A stretch of 28,453 nucleotides of DNA from a virus (IMGVR_UViG_3300037537_000578:1-28453), one strand, 5' to 3'; numbered from the stretch's first letter, positions 6,045 to 14,585 are shown. The notes: generated from the sequence alone by a model not told the origin. Program-made: numbers and translations.

Positions 6045-7133
6045 ATGAACGAAGTACAATTAAACAAGGAACAAGAAAACATCATTATGGAAGAGTGGAA
6101 TTCTCACCCTGATGATCCACCCGCCTTATTGGACTTGATTAAAAAGGCTTTTCCAAATGACGACTTTGACGGAAGAAGCAAGGAGGGAAGAGCAGTAAAA
6201 GCATTTTTGGCAACTAGAGAAATCCGCGCAAGGGGTGCTCATGAATATCAACCGAAAAGAAAAATAAATCTTTCCGATGAGGATAAAGAGTTTCTTCAAA
6301 ACAATGCGTCAGTCATGAAACCATTGGAGCTAACTAGAGTTGTGTTTAAGGACAATTCTTTAAGTAATCTAAGTCAAGAAGCAAGATGCGTCACTGAATA
6401 TTTAGGAACGTTGCCTAGTGAATCATTGCTTATGCCACTTAGCGAAGAGGTTAGCAGCGAATACAAGACGCCTAAAACGTTCGCTTCGTCTTTAGCCCGA
6501 ATCAATAGATACGTTCACCCGCCTCTTGATAAAGATAAGATGAGTCCAGCGCAGAGAAAAGCTGTTAATGCGTTAATAGGCTACCTTCTGACATATAGGT
6601 TTACCCACCAGATAAATAGTTACATAACTCCTAGCGACAGAGATTTATTTGAAAGTAGTTTCATTCGTTATACTCACGACAAATATGATTTGACACAAGA
6701 GGAAGTAGACCAATATATAGTATTGTCATGCGAGGTCGTTATAGCTTCAACTGTCCAATTAAGAGTTGAGAGGTTAAGTAACCTTATGGACACTTCAGCG
6801 GACGACACGGACGGAAGAAGAATGTCTATGAGTTTGATAGAAGCAATTTCTTCATGCCAGACAGAATACAATCAATGCATTAACCGACAAACAAAATTAC
6901 TAAATGACCTTAAAGAAAAAAGGAGCACGAGACTCAGTAAAGAACTTAAAAATAACGCCAGCATTCTAAACCTAGTAGAGATGTGGAAAGAAGAAGAGTC
7001 ACGCAAGAAAATGATAAAGTTAGCCGAGATAAGAAAAACAGTCCTCACTGACGAGGTTGAACGGCTAACCACAATGGACGAACTCAAAGGCAAGATACTG
7101 GGATTAAGCGAGGACGAAGTTTTAAATGGTTAA
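6045..7133 (+). CDS. Candidate terminase small subunit with duplicated helical domain
   Basis: A 362-aa, mostly helical protein. The N-terminus seems to hold two diverged copies of a roughly 50-residue helical unit. One is at about 5-57 (EQENIIMEEWNSHPDDPPAL ... SKEGRAVKAFLA); the other is at about 77-130 (DEDKEFLQNNASVMKPLELT ... SQEARCVTEYLG). Each ends in S-[KQ]-E-[GA]-R-x-V-x-x-[FY]-L, helix-turn-helix-like. The C-terminal third is a long charged coiled coil (LNDLKEKRSTRLSKELKNN). Position two genes before the large terminase and a DNA-binding-like N-terminus suggest a terminase small subunit, but it is larger than most and no family motif confirms this. It overlaps the next gene by 8 bases. 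Confidence 0.5.
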   Translation: MNEVQLNKEQENIIMEEWNSHPDDPPALLDLIKKAFPNDDFDGRSKEGRAVKAFLATREIRARGAHEYQPKRKINLSDEDKEFLQNNASVMKPLELTRVVFKDNSLSNLSQEARCVTEYLGTLPSESLLMPLSEEVSSEYKTPKTFASSLARINRYVHPPLDKDKMSPAQRKAVNALIGYLLTYRFTHQINSYITPSDRDLFESSFIRYTHDKYDLTQEEVDQYIVLSCEVVIASTVQLRVERLSNLMDTSADDTDGRRMSMSLIEAISSCQTEYNQCINRQTKLLNDLKEKRSTRLSKELKNNASILNLVEMWKEEESRKKMIKLAEIRKTVLTDEVERLTTMDELKGKILGLSEDEVLNG

Positions 7134-8073
7134 GTGCGAAATATGCGGAAAAGAGTTTAAGTCGGATCGTTCTCTTCATGCCCACCTTAAGGCGCATAAG
7201 ATAACCGTGGTGGAATACTATCAACAATTTTTCCCGCGTTTCGATCTGTATAGCGGAGACCCAATTGAGTATAAGAGTAAAGAGCAATATTTTGAGGTGG
7301 CCTTTAATTCTCCATTGAACTTCAGAAAATGGAGGGAAGAAGCCCCCACGTACACGGTAAGAAAGTTCTGTTTGGAAATGATTCGAAAGAGAATCAAAAA
7401 GAAGAACATGCAATATTCAATGTGTCAGGTAGAGTTGAGAAGTCTTAAATATCCCGCTATAAATGAGTTAAATCGCATTTTTGGAGACTATTATGATACA
7501 TGCTCAGAGCTTGGGTTAGAAAACAAATATAAAAAAACTTTTTTATTCAAGGACAATCAACAGAAGGATGACCTTGTTATCTACGTGGACACAAGAGAAA
7601 AAAACCCACTTAAGTTTAATACCAAAACAGAACTAAAGGGGCTTAAGTTCGGTGACTACGCATTAAGCACCGAGGACGATAGGTATACATGTAGGATAGA
7701 AAGGAAATCGTTGGCTGACTTCGTCGGAACACTTAGGCCAGACAACTACGAAAGGTTTCGCAGGGAGATAGAAAAAGCGCAGGAAGCTAATGCTCTTTTG
7801 GTAATACTGATAGAGCAGGATTTTAAACACGCGCTTTCTTTCGGCTACTTAAGAAAAAAACACAGCAAAGAAAGAATATTTAAAAATACGAAGGTCACTT
7901 CTCAATATATTTTGAGAAGAGTGAGAGATTTAATATATGAGTATCCATTGATACAATTTCTTTTCGTGGACGGCAGACGAGAGGCTTCTAGAGTAGTTGA
8001 AAAAATTTTTAGTAACGAGAAAACCGTAAGACACGTTGATCTACAATTAGCTTACGATTCAAAAAAACTATAA
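7126..8073 (+). CDS. C2H2 zinc finger-ERCC4 nuclease fusion
   Basis: Two domains. Residues 1-30 are a classic C2H2 finger: C4-x2-C7-x12-H20-x3-H24 (CEICGKEFKSDRSLHAHLKAH). Residues 150-290 are an ERCC4/XPF-type nuclease: IYVDTREKNP (D155), LKFGDYAL (G176-Y178), RIERKSLADFVGTL (E192-R193-K194), FRREIEKAQEANALLVILIE. The active-site set D...GDY...ERKxxxD is complete. The middle (60-140) is basic and helical. ERCC4 nucleases cut branched or flap DNA. Lying directly before the large terminase (TAATG overlap), it may trim or resolve branched DNA for packaging, as endonuclease VII does in T4. That role is inference. Confidence 0.85.
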   Translation: MVKCEICGKEFKSDRSLHAHLKAHKITVVEYYQQFFPRFDLYSGDPIEYKSKEQYFEVAFNSPLNFRKWREEAPTYTVRKFCLEMIRKRIKKKNMQYSMCQVELRSLKYPAINELNRIFGDYYDTCSELGLENKYKKTFLFKDNQQKDDLVIYVDTREKNPLKFNTKTELKGLKFGDYALSTEDDRYTCRIERKSLADFVGTLRPDNYERFRREIEKAQEANALLVILIEQDFKHALSFGYLRKKHSKERIFKNTKVTSQYILRRVRDLIYEYPLIQFLFVDGRREASRVVEKIFSNEKTVRHVDLQLAYDSKKL

Positions 8074-9899
8074 TGTGGTATTGCCCAGACAAATATAAAG
8101 TAAAGCTAAAAGATATCAACAAAGGGATGTTGGCATTAAAAGGCGAGCTTAAGGATAAGGAAGCTAAAATCTCTCTAGCTATATTTCTTCGTGCAAACTT
8201 GGGGTTTACTACTGAGTTAATTTCTGGAATCAAACTCGCGCCGTATCAAGAAGTCACACTTAAAGGATTTATGAACCGAAATTTTTCAATGTGCGTTTGG
8301 GGCCGTGGTTGTGGAAAAACATTTATCGCCTCTGTGTTTTGTTTTCTTCAGTGTATATTTAACCCCGGAACAAAAATACTTGTTGCTGGCCCTACATTTC
8401 GTACCGCTAGATTTATTTTTAATAATTTAGAAAAGCTTGTTGAATCGAAAGGTGCGGAACTTCTCGCTCAGGCTTTCGGGGCAAAAATGAAAAGAAACGA
8501 CCAATATGAGTGGCATATTAATGGCGGGACCATAACAGCGATACCACTTAACGGCGAAAAGATTCGTGGTTTTCGCGCCAATGTTTTAGTTCTTGATGAG
8601 TATTTGCTTCTTCCAGAAGACATCATAAAAACAGTCCTAATGCCGTTCTTGGTTGCTCCTCAAAACATGAAAGAACGAATTGAAATACGCGAAACAGAAG
8701 ACAAACTTATAAAACTGGGAGCTATGGAAGAAAAGGACAGGATGGTATTTGAAAACGACAGTAAGATGATAGCCCTTTCTTCTGCGAGTTATACTTTTGA
8801 AAATCTTTATAAAACATACAAAGAGTGGACCTCGAAGATAGAGGACAAAGAATTAACAGGTCTAGACAGTAAATACTTTATTTCACAATTAGGTTACGAG
8901 GCATTACCAGAGCACATGATTGATAAGACTATTATCGAGGAAGCACAGAGCGGAGGGCAAAGTCATTCTTCTTTTCAACGAGAGTATTGTGCTCAATTTT
9001 CAGATGGAAGTGATTCTTATTTCAGTGCGAAAAAAATGCATGAATGTACTGTACCGGATGGTCAAGAGCCCACAACGTTAGTAAAGGAGAACAAGGGCTC
9101 AACATATATTTTGGGTATTGATCCGAGTTTTAGTAATAGTCCTTCATCTGATTTTTTTGCTATGTCTCTTGTCGAGGTTGACGAAGAAACAAAGACAAGT
9201 GTTTTGGTTCATTCTTATGCGGTTGCTGGTGGAGACCTTAAAGACCATATTAAATATTTAAACTACCTAACTGATTCTTTTGATATAAATATGATAATTA
9301 TTGATAACGCTGGTTACCAGTTCATCGATGGATGCAACGAATCAATCTTATTCAAGGATAAGCAAATTGGTTTTTTCGATTTCAATAGTGACGCAGAAGG
9401 AGAGGATTATAATTCTGAGGTAAAAGCAGCAAAGAGACGATACAACAAAACCGCCGGGACAATTTGCTTCAAACAGGTATTCTCATCCAACTGGATAAGA
9501 AAAGCGAACGAGCATCTTCAAGCAGCAATTGACCATAAAAAAATATGGTTTGCCTCAAGAACCACAGCGAATGAACGAGCATTTAACAAACAAAGTAGCT
9601 ACAGGGTCAAAGCGGAAGACGTAGCGTGTGAAAATGTATTGGAATTGATAGAGCTACAAGACAATCATATATACCAAACGAAGCGTCAATGTGCCCTAGT
9701 TGAAGTTAAGACGACGCCCAGAGGAACCCAAACTTTTGACTTGCCACAGCACCTAAAAAGGAGTACGTCACAGCACAGGGCGAGGAAAGACAACTATACA
9801 ACGTTGATGCTGGCATGTTGGGCAACTAAATGTTATCTTGATATGATAAATGCTCAGGAGACATCGCATAAAACTTTCTCTCCTATAATGATAGATTAG
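8073..9899 (+). CDS. terL: Large terminase subunit (packaging ATPase-nuclease)
   Basis: The 608-aa motor protein of DNA packaging, gp17-like. ATPase: Walker A WGRGCGKT (G77-T83), an adenine/translocation strand KILVAGPTFRTARF, and Walker B NVLVLDEYLL with D175/E176. Nuclease (RNase H fold): first acidic strand YILGIDPSFSN (D350), second MIIIDNAGYQ (D411), and an acidic segment DFNSDAEGEDYN near 430. Full length for the family. ATG at 8073 overlaps the previous stop by one base. It works at the portal vertex, pumping DNA into the prohead and cutting the concatemer. A GTGTAA motif separates it from the portal gene. Confidence 0.93.
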   Translation: MWYCPDKYKVKLKDINKGMLALKGELKDKEAKISLAIFLRANLGFTTELISGIKLAPYQEVTLKGFMNRNFSMCVWGRGCGKTFIASVFCFLQCIFNPGTKILVAGPTFRTARFIFNNLEKLVESKGAELLAQAFGAKMKRNDQYEWHINGGTITAIPLNGEKIRGFRANVLVLDEYLLLPEDIIKTVLMPFLVAPQNMKERIEIRETEDKLIKLGAMEEKDRMVFENDSKMIALSSASYTFENLYKTYKEWTSKIEDKELTGLDSKYFISQLGYEALPEHMIDKTIIEEAQSGGQSHSSFQREYCAQFSDGSDSYFSAKKMHECTVPDGQEPTTLVKENKGSTYILGIDPSFSNSPSSDFFAMSLVEVDEETKTSVLVHSYAVAGGDLKDHIKYLNYLTDSFDINMIIIDNAGYQFIDGCNESILFKDKQIGFFDFNSDAEGEDYNSEVKAAKRRYNKTAGTICFKQVFSSNWIRKANEHLQAAIDHKKIWFASRTTANERAFNKQSSYRVKAEDVACENVLELIELQDNHIYQTKRQCALVEVKTTPRGTQTFDLPQHLKRSTSQHRARKDNYTTLMLACWATKCYLDMINAQETSHKTFSPIMID

Positions 9900-9900
9900 G

Positions 9901-9906
9901 GTGTAA
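9901..9906 (+). promoter_or_regulatory. GTGTAA motif before the portal gene
   Basis: GTGTAATTTTTT lies directly after the terminase stop, 27 bases before the portal ATG. No strong ribosome site follows. It belongs to the proposed late-promoter set. Confidence 0.45.
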
Positions 9907-9927
9907 TTTTTTGGGAAACTGTTATTC

Positions 9928-11904
9928 ATGAAAGACCAAGGAACAAGTAAACCGAAGGTAGTTCGAAAAAGAGACAATCCGCCTCTTATGATAAGCGATG
10001 CTGCCGAAACTCGAACGAGAAGGAATAAGTCCGCACAAATTGAAAGGACGGATAGATTCTCCAATATTTCAGATGGATTGGTTCCATTTAATTACTCAAA
10101 AAGTACCACTAATAACTCCGGTATGGACGTGAAGGATGCGGTAATCTTATGCCAAAAAGCATACTATAATTTTGCGATTTTCAGGACCACGATTGACCTA
10201 ATGACTGAATTTACCATTAGTGACCTTTTCTTTAGTGGGGGTAATAAAAAATCGAGAAACTTTTTTAATGCCTATTTTGATAAAATAAACATGTGGTCAT
10301 TCCAAGATAAATTCTTTAGGGAATACTACAGAAGTGGGAATGTATTTGTCTATAGGTTTGACACGAAGATACAACCAAAGGACGTTCGAAGAATTGCCCA
10401 AGCCTTTGGTGGTAGCAACAAGGAGATGACCCTTCCTTCGAGGTATATAATTTTAAACCCCGCAGATATTCAAGCAAAGGGAAACATTACTTTTCAGGAC
10501 ATGAAATATTACAAAGTATTGTCTGACTATGAGCTTGAAAGATTAAGAAACCCAAAAACAGAAGAGGATTTAGAAGTATTTAACAATTTGCCGAGCGATG
10601 TTAAAAAGGAAGTTAAAAGCAGAAGAACACCTTATTTGTCCATTCCGTTAGACGATGAAAAGATGTATGCGGTTTTCTATAAAAAACAAGATTATGAACC
10701 ACTAGCAGTACCAATGGGCTTTCCAGTTCTAGAAGATTTAAATTGGAAACAGGAAATGAAAAAAATGGACATGGCCATGACGAGAACCACTCAACAAGCC
10801 ATACTGCTAATAACAATGGGAGACGAACCGGATAAAGGTGGCGTTAACCAAAAGAACCTAGAAGCCATGCAAAAGCTTTTCGTTAACCAGTCAGTTGGTA
10901 GAGTGCTTATCGCTGACTATACAACGAAAGGTCAATTCATTATTCCTGATATAGCTGCAATACTTGATCCAAAAAAATACGAGGTTGTTAATAAGGATAT
11001 ACAAATTGGCTTAAACAATATTCTGTTAGGCGCGGGAGAAAAGTTTGCGAATCAAACCGCGAAAGCAGAGATGTTCCTTGGGAGACTAAGGCAAGCTAGG
11101 CAAGCTTTCTTAAATGATTTTCTTATCCCAGAGATAAAAAGGATTTCAAAGGAACTTGGTTTTCAATCTTGGCCTACTCCTAATTTTGATGAGGTTACTT
11201 TGCGTGACCCAACCAATATGGCGAGAATCTATAGTAGGATGGTTGAAATTGGAATCCTCACGCCAGACGAAGGAATAGAGGCTTTAAGACGAGGAAGGCT
11301 TCCTGAATTAGGTGATTCGGTTGAATCACAAAAGGAATTCTTAAAGCAGAAGAAAAAAGGATTATATGAACCAATGGTAGGTGGCTCTCCGGGCTCTCAT
11401 CCACACAACCCAAATCCGGGGCAAAACGGCACACCCGCAAAACCCGCCAAGCAAGGAGAAACGAAAATTCCACAGCCGAAAGGTAGACCTAGCGGAACCG
11501 GAGTACCTCAAACCACGAAAAAAGTTTCACCAGTAGGAGAAGGCCCACAAAGTAGGGTATCTAACCCTCCGGTAGTTTCTTCTTACAAATTTAGTTTGTC
11601 AAAAATACAAGGAAATATGCTCCTTGCTCAAAAGCTAACTACCAAAATTACCAGTAGCTTAAAGAGGAAGCATAAGTTAAAGAAATTAAACGAAAAACAA
11701 ATTCTGGTAGTTGACCAAATCACATCATTAGTTATTGCTAACGAGGAGCCATCCGATTGGGGTAAGAAGGCAAACGAATACGTCAAGAAACCCGCAGACA
11801 AAAATTTAGATCGGGTTAATGAAGTCCAAGAGGTTGCATTAGAACACCAGTTAGACGATTACTTGGCTGGGATTTTATACGCCAGTAGGACTGAAGATGT
11901 CTAA
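9928..11904 (+). CDS. Portal protein
   Basis: A 658-aa protein in the expected place directly after the large terminase. Portal-type features: an early helical segment (DAVILCQKAYYNFAIFRTTI), the wing/stem strand FFREYYRSGNVFVYRFD, a ILNPADIQ segment, and the clip/stem part with MKKMDMAMTRTTQQAILLIT and the ILLGAGEKFANQTAKAEMFL region before a helical crown. Residues 490-555 form a low-complexity linker (Gly, Pro, Lys-rich), then a basic C-terminal domain. It forms the dodecameric DNA channel. Motif support is weaker than for terL, but size, order and segment pattern agree. Confidence 0.8.
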   Translation: MKDQGTSKPKVVRKRDNPPLMISDAAETRTRRNKSAQIERTDRFSNISDGLVPFNYSKSTTNNSGMDVKDAVILCQKAYYNFAIFRTTIDLMTEFTISDLFFSGGNKKSRNFFNAYFDKINMWSFQDKFFREYYRSGNVFVYRFDTKIQPKDVRRIAQAFGGSNKEMTLPSRYIILNPADIQAKGNITFQDMKYYKVLSDYELERLRNPKTEEDLEVFNNLPSDVKKEVKSRRTPYLSIPLDDEKMYAVFYKKQDYEPLAVPMGFPVLEDLNWKQEMKKMDMAMTRTTQQAILLITMGDEPDKGGVNQKNLEAMQKLFVNQSVGRVLIADYTTKGQFIIPDIAAILDPKKYEVVNKDIQIGLNNILLGAGEKFANQTAKAEMFLGRLRQARQAFLNDFLIPEIKRISKELGFQSWPTPNFDEVTLRDPTNMARIYSRMVEIGILTPDEGIEALRRGRLPELGDSVESQKEFLKQKKKGLYEPMVGGSPGSHPHNPNPGQNGTPAKPAKQGETKIPQPKGRPSGTGVPQTTKKVSPVGEGPQSRVSNPPVVSSYKFSLSKIQGNMLLAQKLTTKITSSLKRKHKLKKLNEKQILVVDQITSLVIANEEPSDWGKKANEYVKKPADKNLDRVNEVQEVALEHQLDDYLAGILYASRTEDV

Positions 11905-13099
11905 GAATCGTGTTACTTATCAAGCGCAAGGAGCTTTCATAGGTCCCGCAATAATAAGCGGATCACACAATGGCAATAAAGACCCATACTCGATAGAGAG
12001 GATACAGTCTCTAACTTATTCATTCAATATAGATAGAGCAGACATTGTTCAGCTTGGGAGAATGGGGTTGGTAACAAGGCCAATTATAGAAAACCCAACG
12101 GTAGATATTGAATTAGCGTATCTCCAAGCAAGCTTTACTAACGAAGAGGCAATTGGGTTTAATTTCAACTTACAGTCAGGAGTATATGGGGAGCCACAGA
12201 GGACAGGCAACTTTGAATGCTCTTTGATTTCTGGGTTTACCAACACTGGTGATAGAAATTTAGATAGAAAAAATATTTACGTAACGGTACAGGAAAGAGA
12301 GGGAATCGATGCTTTCAACCACCTCTCTGGCTCAGGGTATTGGGACCCAGCGGAAAGAACAGATGTGATTGCAATTAGTAATTGTTTTTTGCATCGTTAT
12401 TCTTCACGGGGCGCAATTGGCTCCCCTATAGAGAATTCGATATCTTTTCAGGGTTCAGACATAAATTATTTCAAGAGCATGGAGCTAGGTTTGGACCCAG
12501 TAAAGATGCCAGTAGTTAATTACAAAGACACAACCGGACTATTAGAAAAGGAGGTTTGGATTGAGCCCTATACTGCCACTGGAGAGACAACGATACTCAA
12601 GCCGGGAGATATAAAAATTGACTTAGAACAAATAAAAACTAACCCAACAGGTGGCTCCAATATTGGTATTTCCCTAAACGAAATGAAGCTACAGGGTTAT
12701 ACTATAGACATTTCTTTGAACAGGGAAAAATTAAGGGGGATAGGGTTCAAAGTCCCTATTGATTTTCCAATTGTTGAACCAGCAACAGCAACCATTTCCT
12801 TAGACGCTTTGGTTTCCGATGCTGAAGCTGGCAGTTTGGCAGAAATAAGAAATTACGACGACGAATATAATATTGATGTCAACATATTCAAATCAACATA
12901 CTGCCCTACGGGAGAAGGTGACCCAGAGGTTATTTCATACCTAACGAACTCCTTTATGTTCAGAAGAGCAAAACTAGAAAGAGCCAGTTTTAACGCCGAT
13001 CTTGGGAGCAGTAAGTCCGTAAATTTGGGTTTTATGGTCGATTTAGATAATGAAGACATGACAAAAGGTTTGTTTTTAAGTGGCCAAGTTAACCCTTAA
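11897..13099 (+). CDS. Beta-rich virion structural protein (tail-tube-like)
   Basis: A 400-aa beta-rich protein without signal peptide or membrane segment. The early part (IQSLTYSFNIDRADIVQLGR, then NPTVDIELAYLQASFTNEEA) and the late part (SFMFRRAKLERASFNADLG, SVNLGFMVDL) look like a duplicated beta-barrel of the kind used in phage tail tubes: strand pairs with VxIELxY and SxxLGFxVDL ends. It overlaps the portal gene by 8 bases, which fits a virion structural role. Alternatives are a neck or head-tail connector protein. Confidence 0.5.
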   Translation: MSKNRVTYQAQGAFIGPAIISGSHNGNKDPYSIERIQSLTYSFNIDRADIVQLGRMGLVTRPIIENPTVDIELAYLQASFTNEEAIGFNFNLQSGVYGEPQRTGNFECSLISGFTNTGDRNLDRKNIYVTVQEREGIDAFNHLSGSGYWDPAERTDVIAISNCFLHRYSSRGAIGSPIENSISFQGSDINYFKSMELGLDPVKMPVVNYKDTTGLLEKEVWIEPYTATGETTILKPGDIKIDLEQIKTNPTGGSNIGISLNEMKLQGYTIDISLNREKLRGIGFKVPIDFPIVEPATATISLDALVSDAEAGSLAEIRNYDDEYNIDVNIFKSTYCPTGEGDPEVISYLTNSFMFRRAKLERASFNADLGSSKSVNLGFMVDLDNEDMTKGLFLSGQVNP

Positions 13100-13101
13100 T
13101 T

Positions 13102-13107
13102 GTGTAA
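13102..13107 (+). promoter_or_regulatory. GTGTAA motif before the 54-aa gene
   Basis: GTGTAAAG lies two bases after the structural gene and exactly 17 bases before ATG 13119, with no Shine-Dalgarno between. The spacing equals that before phoH and before 13969. Confidence 0.5.
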
Positions 13108-13118
13108 AGAACTGTACG

Positions 13119-13283
13119 ATGAAGAAACATCTCTTAGGAATAGGTAAATGGGTCTCTAAACTCTTCAGGAAAAATATGGTTCTTTCTTCCGATAAGGCGA
13201 CAGCGACAGCCACAAAAAAGGAAGTCCCTGAACCAGAAAAGAAGAACGTAGGCAGACCATATAGAGGTTGGGACAACATTTAA
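13119..13283 (+). CDS. Small basic protein, 54 aa
   Basis: Starts MKKHLLGIGKWVSKLFRKNM, a short basic amphipathic helix, followed by a Thr/Ala/Lys-rich linker and the tail KKNVGRPYRGWDNI. A longer frame from 13080 exists but would begin inside the preceding gene; the ATG at 13119 lies 17 bases after a GTGTAA motif. The N-terminal helix could sit on membranes, and the gene precedes the holin-like gene, so a lysis or virion role is possible. No family recognised. Confidence 0.5.
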   Translation: MKKHLLGIGKWVSKLFRKNMVLSSDKATATATKKEVPEPEKKNVGRPYRGWDNI

Positions 13284-13319
13284 TTTTCAAAAATTTTCAC
13301 AACAAAAAAAGGAAACATC

Positions 13320-13529
13320 ATGGCATTAAAGAAAAATGACGTTAAACCCGGCTGGAAAACTACCGAATTTTGGATTACGGTTGTAGTTGCGCTAGGTTCA
13401 CTACTCTGGGGGGCAAATGTGCTCGATCCTGAGGGTGCTGGAACAGCCAACAAGGTTTTTGGCCTTGTGGTTTCTGGGCTCGCAGCAGTCGGATACACAA
13501 TCTCTAGAGGATTGGTCAAGAAAGGTTAA
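13320..13529 (+). CDS. Holin-like two-span membrane protein, 69 aa
   Basis: Two hydrophobic segments, about 17-32 (FWITVVVALGSLLWG) and 46-62 (VFGLVVSGLAAVGYTI), joined by a short polar turn and closed by a basic tail (SRGLVKKG). The opening GWKTTEFW and ending GYTISRGLVKKG resemble small phage proteins annotated as holins or holin-like. It has a clear AAAGGAAA ribosome site. Holins form the membrane lesion that times lysis. The topology and the lysis-type neighbours support the call; no endolysin is recognised in the cassette. Confidence 0.6.
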   Translation: MALKKNDVKPGWKTTEFWITVVVALGSLLWGANVLDPEGAGTANKVFGLVVSGLAAVGYTISRGLVKKG

Positions 13530-13535
13530 CCTAAT

Positions 13536-13751
13536 ATGGTTTGGCTGACGGCTCTAATTAAGGCCGTTTTAGAATGGCTAACCGCAGAGGTTAGGAAGGA
13601 CACCAAGGCTGGTGATGGAGATGCTACGCCCCAATCTCTTAAAGATAGCTGGCGGGACCGAATCAACAGGCAACTGGAGAAGCAAAGGGAACAAAAGAAA
13701 CAAAATGAAAACTCTTCTAAAGACACTGACAATAACGGCCCTGCTAATTAG
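13536..13751 (+). CDS. Small protein overlapping a lipoprotein gene (possible Rz-like spanin partner)
   Basis: 71 aa. The N-terminus MVWLTALIKAVLEWLTAEV is a hydrophobic/amphipathic helix with a Lys and a Glu, weaker than a normal membrane anchor. Residues 35-60 (SLKDSWRDRINRQLEKQREQ) form a charged helix or coiled coil, then a polar tail. Its 3' end overlaps, in another reading frame, the start of a lipoprotein gene by 47 bases, the arrangement of Rz/Rz1 spanin genes. The inner-membrane spanin role is possible but the weak anchor argues for caution. Confidence 0.5.
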   Translation: MVWLTALIKAVLEWLTAEVRKDTKAGDGDATPQSLKDSWRDRINRQLEKQREQKKQNENSSKDTDNNGPAN

Positions 13752-13932
13752 TATCGTTGGTTGTGGAAGCACACGAGTTGTATTTGTTGATACTCAAGCA
13801 GACCTAATTAGAATAGGACCCAACGTAACGGGTAAGTGTTACGTACTTAAAAATGGAGAATGGGTGCTTTCTAAAAACAAATTAAAGTTACCCGAAGGTT
13901 GGTACGCTGGGGGAATCCCAAGAGAAGAATAG
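13705..13932 (+). CDS. Small lipoprotein, o-spanin-like
   Basis: 75 aa starting MKTLLKTLTITALLISIVGC: a short lysine-containing n-region, a hydrophobic stretch and a lipobox (S-I-V-G-C, Cys20). The mature part is about 55 residues (GSTRVVFVDTQADLIRIGPN ... LPEGWYAGGIPREE) and ends in an EGWY segment I associate with phage lipoproteins. The start at 13705 has AGGGAA upstream and lies in the +1 frame within the preceding gene, as Rz1 does in Rz. Outer-membrane spanin is the likeliest role in a Gram-negative host; a superinfection-exclusion lipoprotein is an alternative. Confidence 0.62.
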   Translation: MKTLLKTLTITALLISIVGCGSTRVVFVDTQADLIRIGPNVTGKCYVLKNGEWVLSKNKLKLPEGWYAGGIPREE

Positions 13933-13951
13933 GTCATATCCCTTTTTTTAG

Positions 13952-13957
13952 GTGTAA
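13952..13957 (+). promoter_or_regulatory. GTGTAA motif before 13969
   Basis: GTGTAAATA follows a T-run (13943-13949) and starts 17 bases before ATG 13969, with no Shine-Dalgarno between. One of the best motif copies, and the closest to the T4 late consensus TATAAATA. Confidence 0.5.
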
Positions 13958-13968
13958 ATAAAGTCACT

Positions 13969-14331
13969 ATGAGAATGGTGACTTTTTTAAAGGAGAAGTT
14001 GGCACTGCTTTGGGGTGGGTTTCAAAAGAGCTCTAAGTGCATTAGCTGGGTATTGGCTACTCTTATTCTCAGTTTTTCTTATTTCATTTATCAAGAAGTT
14101 TCGTTTAGTACCGAGCGTCTCGGCCATTTGATCGAGAAAGCATCAATGATGCGTAACCTGCAAGAAGCTGATCATCTCCTAAAAGAACAGCAAAAAGGAC
14201 TAATCCTAATGAACGGCCTTATTGGTGACCAAAGGAAATTCATAATAGAGCAGGACCAAGCAATTCGAATGCTGATAGACAAGATCAACGAACTGAACAA
14301 CAAAAATAGAATTAAGGGTCTAGAGATATGA
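13969..14331 (+). CDS. Single-span membrane protein with coiled coil (spanin-like)
   Basis: 120 aa. A basic start (MRMVTFLKEKLALLWGGFQK) precedes one transmembrane segment at about 25-43 (SWVLATLILSFSYFIYQEV), then a long helical, heptad-like periplasmic or cytoplasmic part (MRNLQEADHLLKEQQKGLIL ... AIRMLIDKINELNNKN). N-terminal anchor plus coiled coil is the architecture of i-spanins (Rz). A second start at 13975 is possible. It ends in an ATGA overlap with the next gene. Placement in the lysis region supports an envelope role; it competes with the 13536 gene for the i-spanin label. Confidence 0.55.
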   Translation: MRMVTFLKEKLALLWGGFQKSSKCISWVLATLILSFSYFIYQEVSFSTERLGHLIEKASMMRNLQEADHLLKEQQKGLILMNGLIGDQRKFIIEQDQAIRMLIDKINELNNKNRIKGLEI

Positions 14332-14585
14332 TCAGGAAACCTGATCCTGCCATATATGAGGTCGAAACAATAATGAAAAGCGACAATCAACCTGAAAAGG
14401 TGAGATACTTTTTTTTAGGCGAAGACGCTAAATGGTGGCACGTCACCAAGAGAAAAGAAAAACCAGTTACGAAAGAGAGGATTAAAGAAGTAATTTATAT
14501 AAACTGGGGGGTAATATTAATTTTAACATGTCTCTTGAGTGCGAGCGTAGCATTTAACATAGTAATGTTTATAATGATTTCTTAA
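14328..14585 (+). CDS. C-terminally anchored membrane protein, 85 aa
   Basis: Polar N-terminal 55 residues (MIRKPDPAIYEVETIMKSDN, YFFLGEDAKWWHVTKRKEKP) and one C-terminal transmembrane segment (WGVILILTCLLSASVAFNIVMFIMI, about 60-84). No signal peptide is visible, so a tail-anchored topology with the soluble part in the cytoplasm is likely. ATGA overlap with the previous membrane protein suggests coupled synthesis. Function unknown; an antiholin or lysis regulator is conceivable from the context only. Confidence 0.55.
   Translation: MIRKPDPAIYEVETIMKSDNQPEKVRYFFLGEDAKWWHVTKRKEKPVTKERIKEVIYINWGVILILTCLLSASVAFNIVMFIMIS

Noticed and set aside
8300-8320. Possible inactive terminase due to an unusual Walker A (GRGCGKT)
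   Set aside because: Gly-x-Gly-x-Gly-Lys-Thr with a Cys is acceptable in terminases, and the Walker B and nuclease acids are intact.
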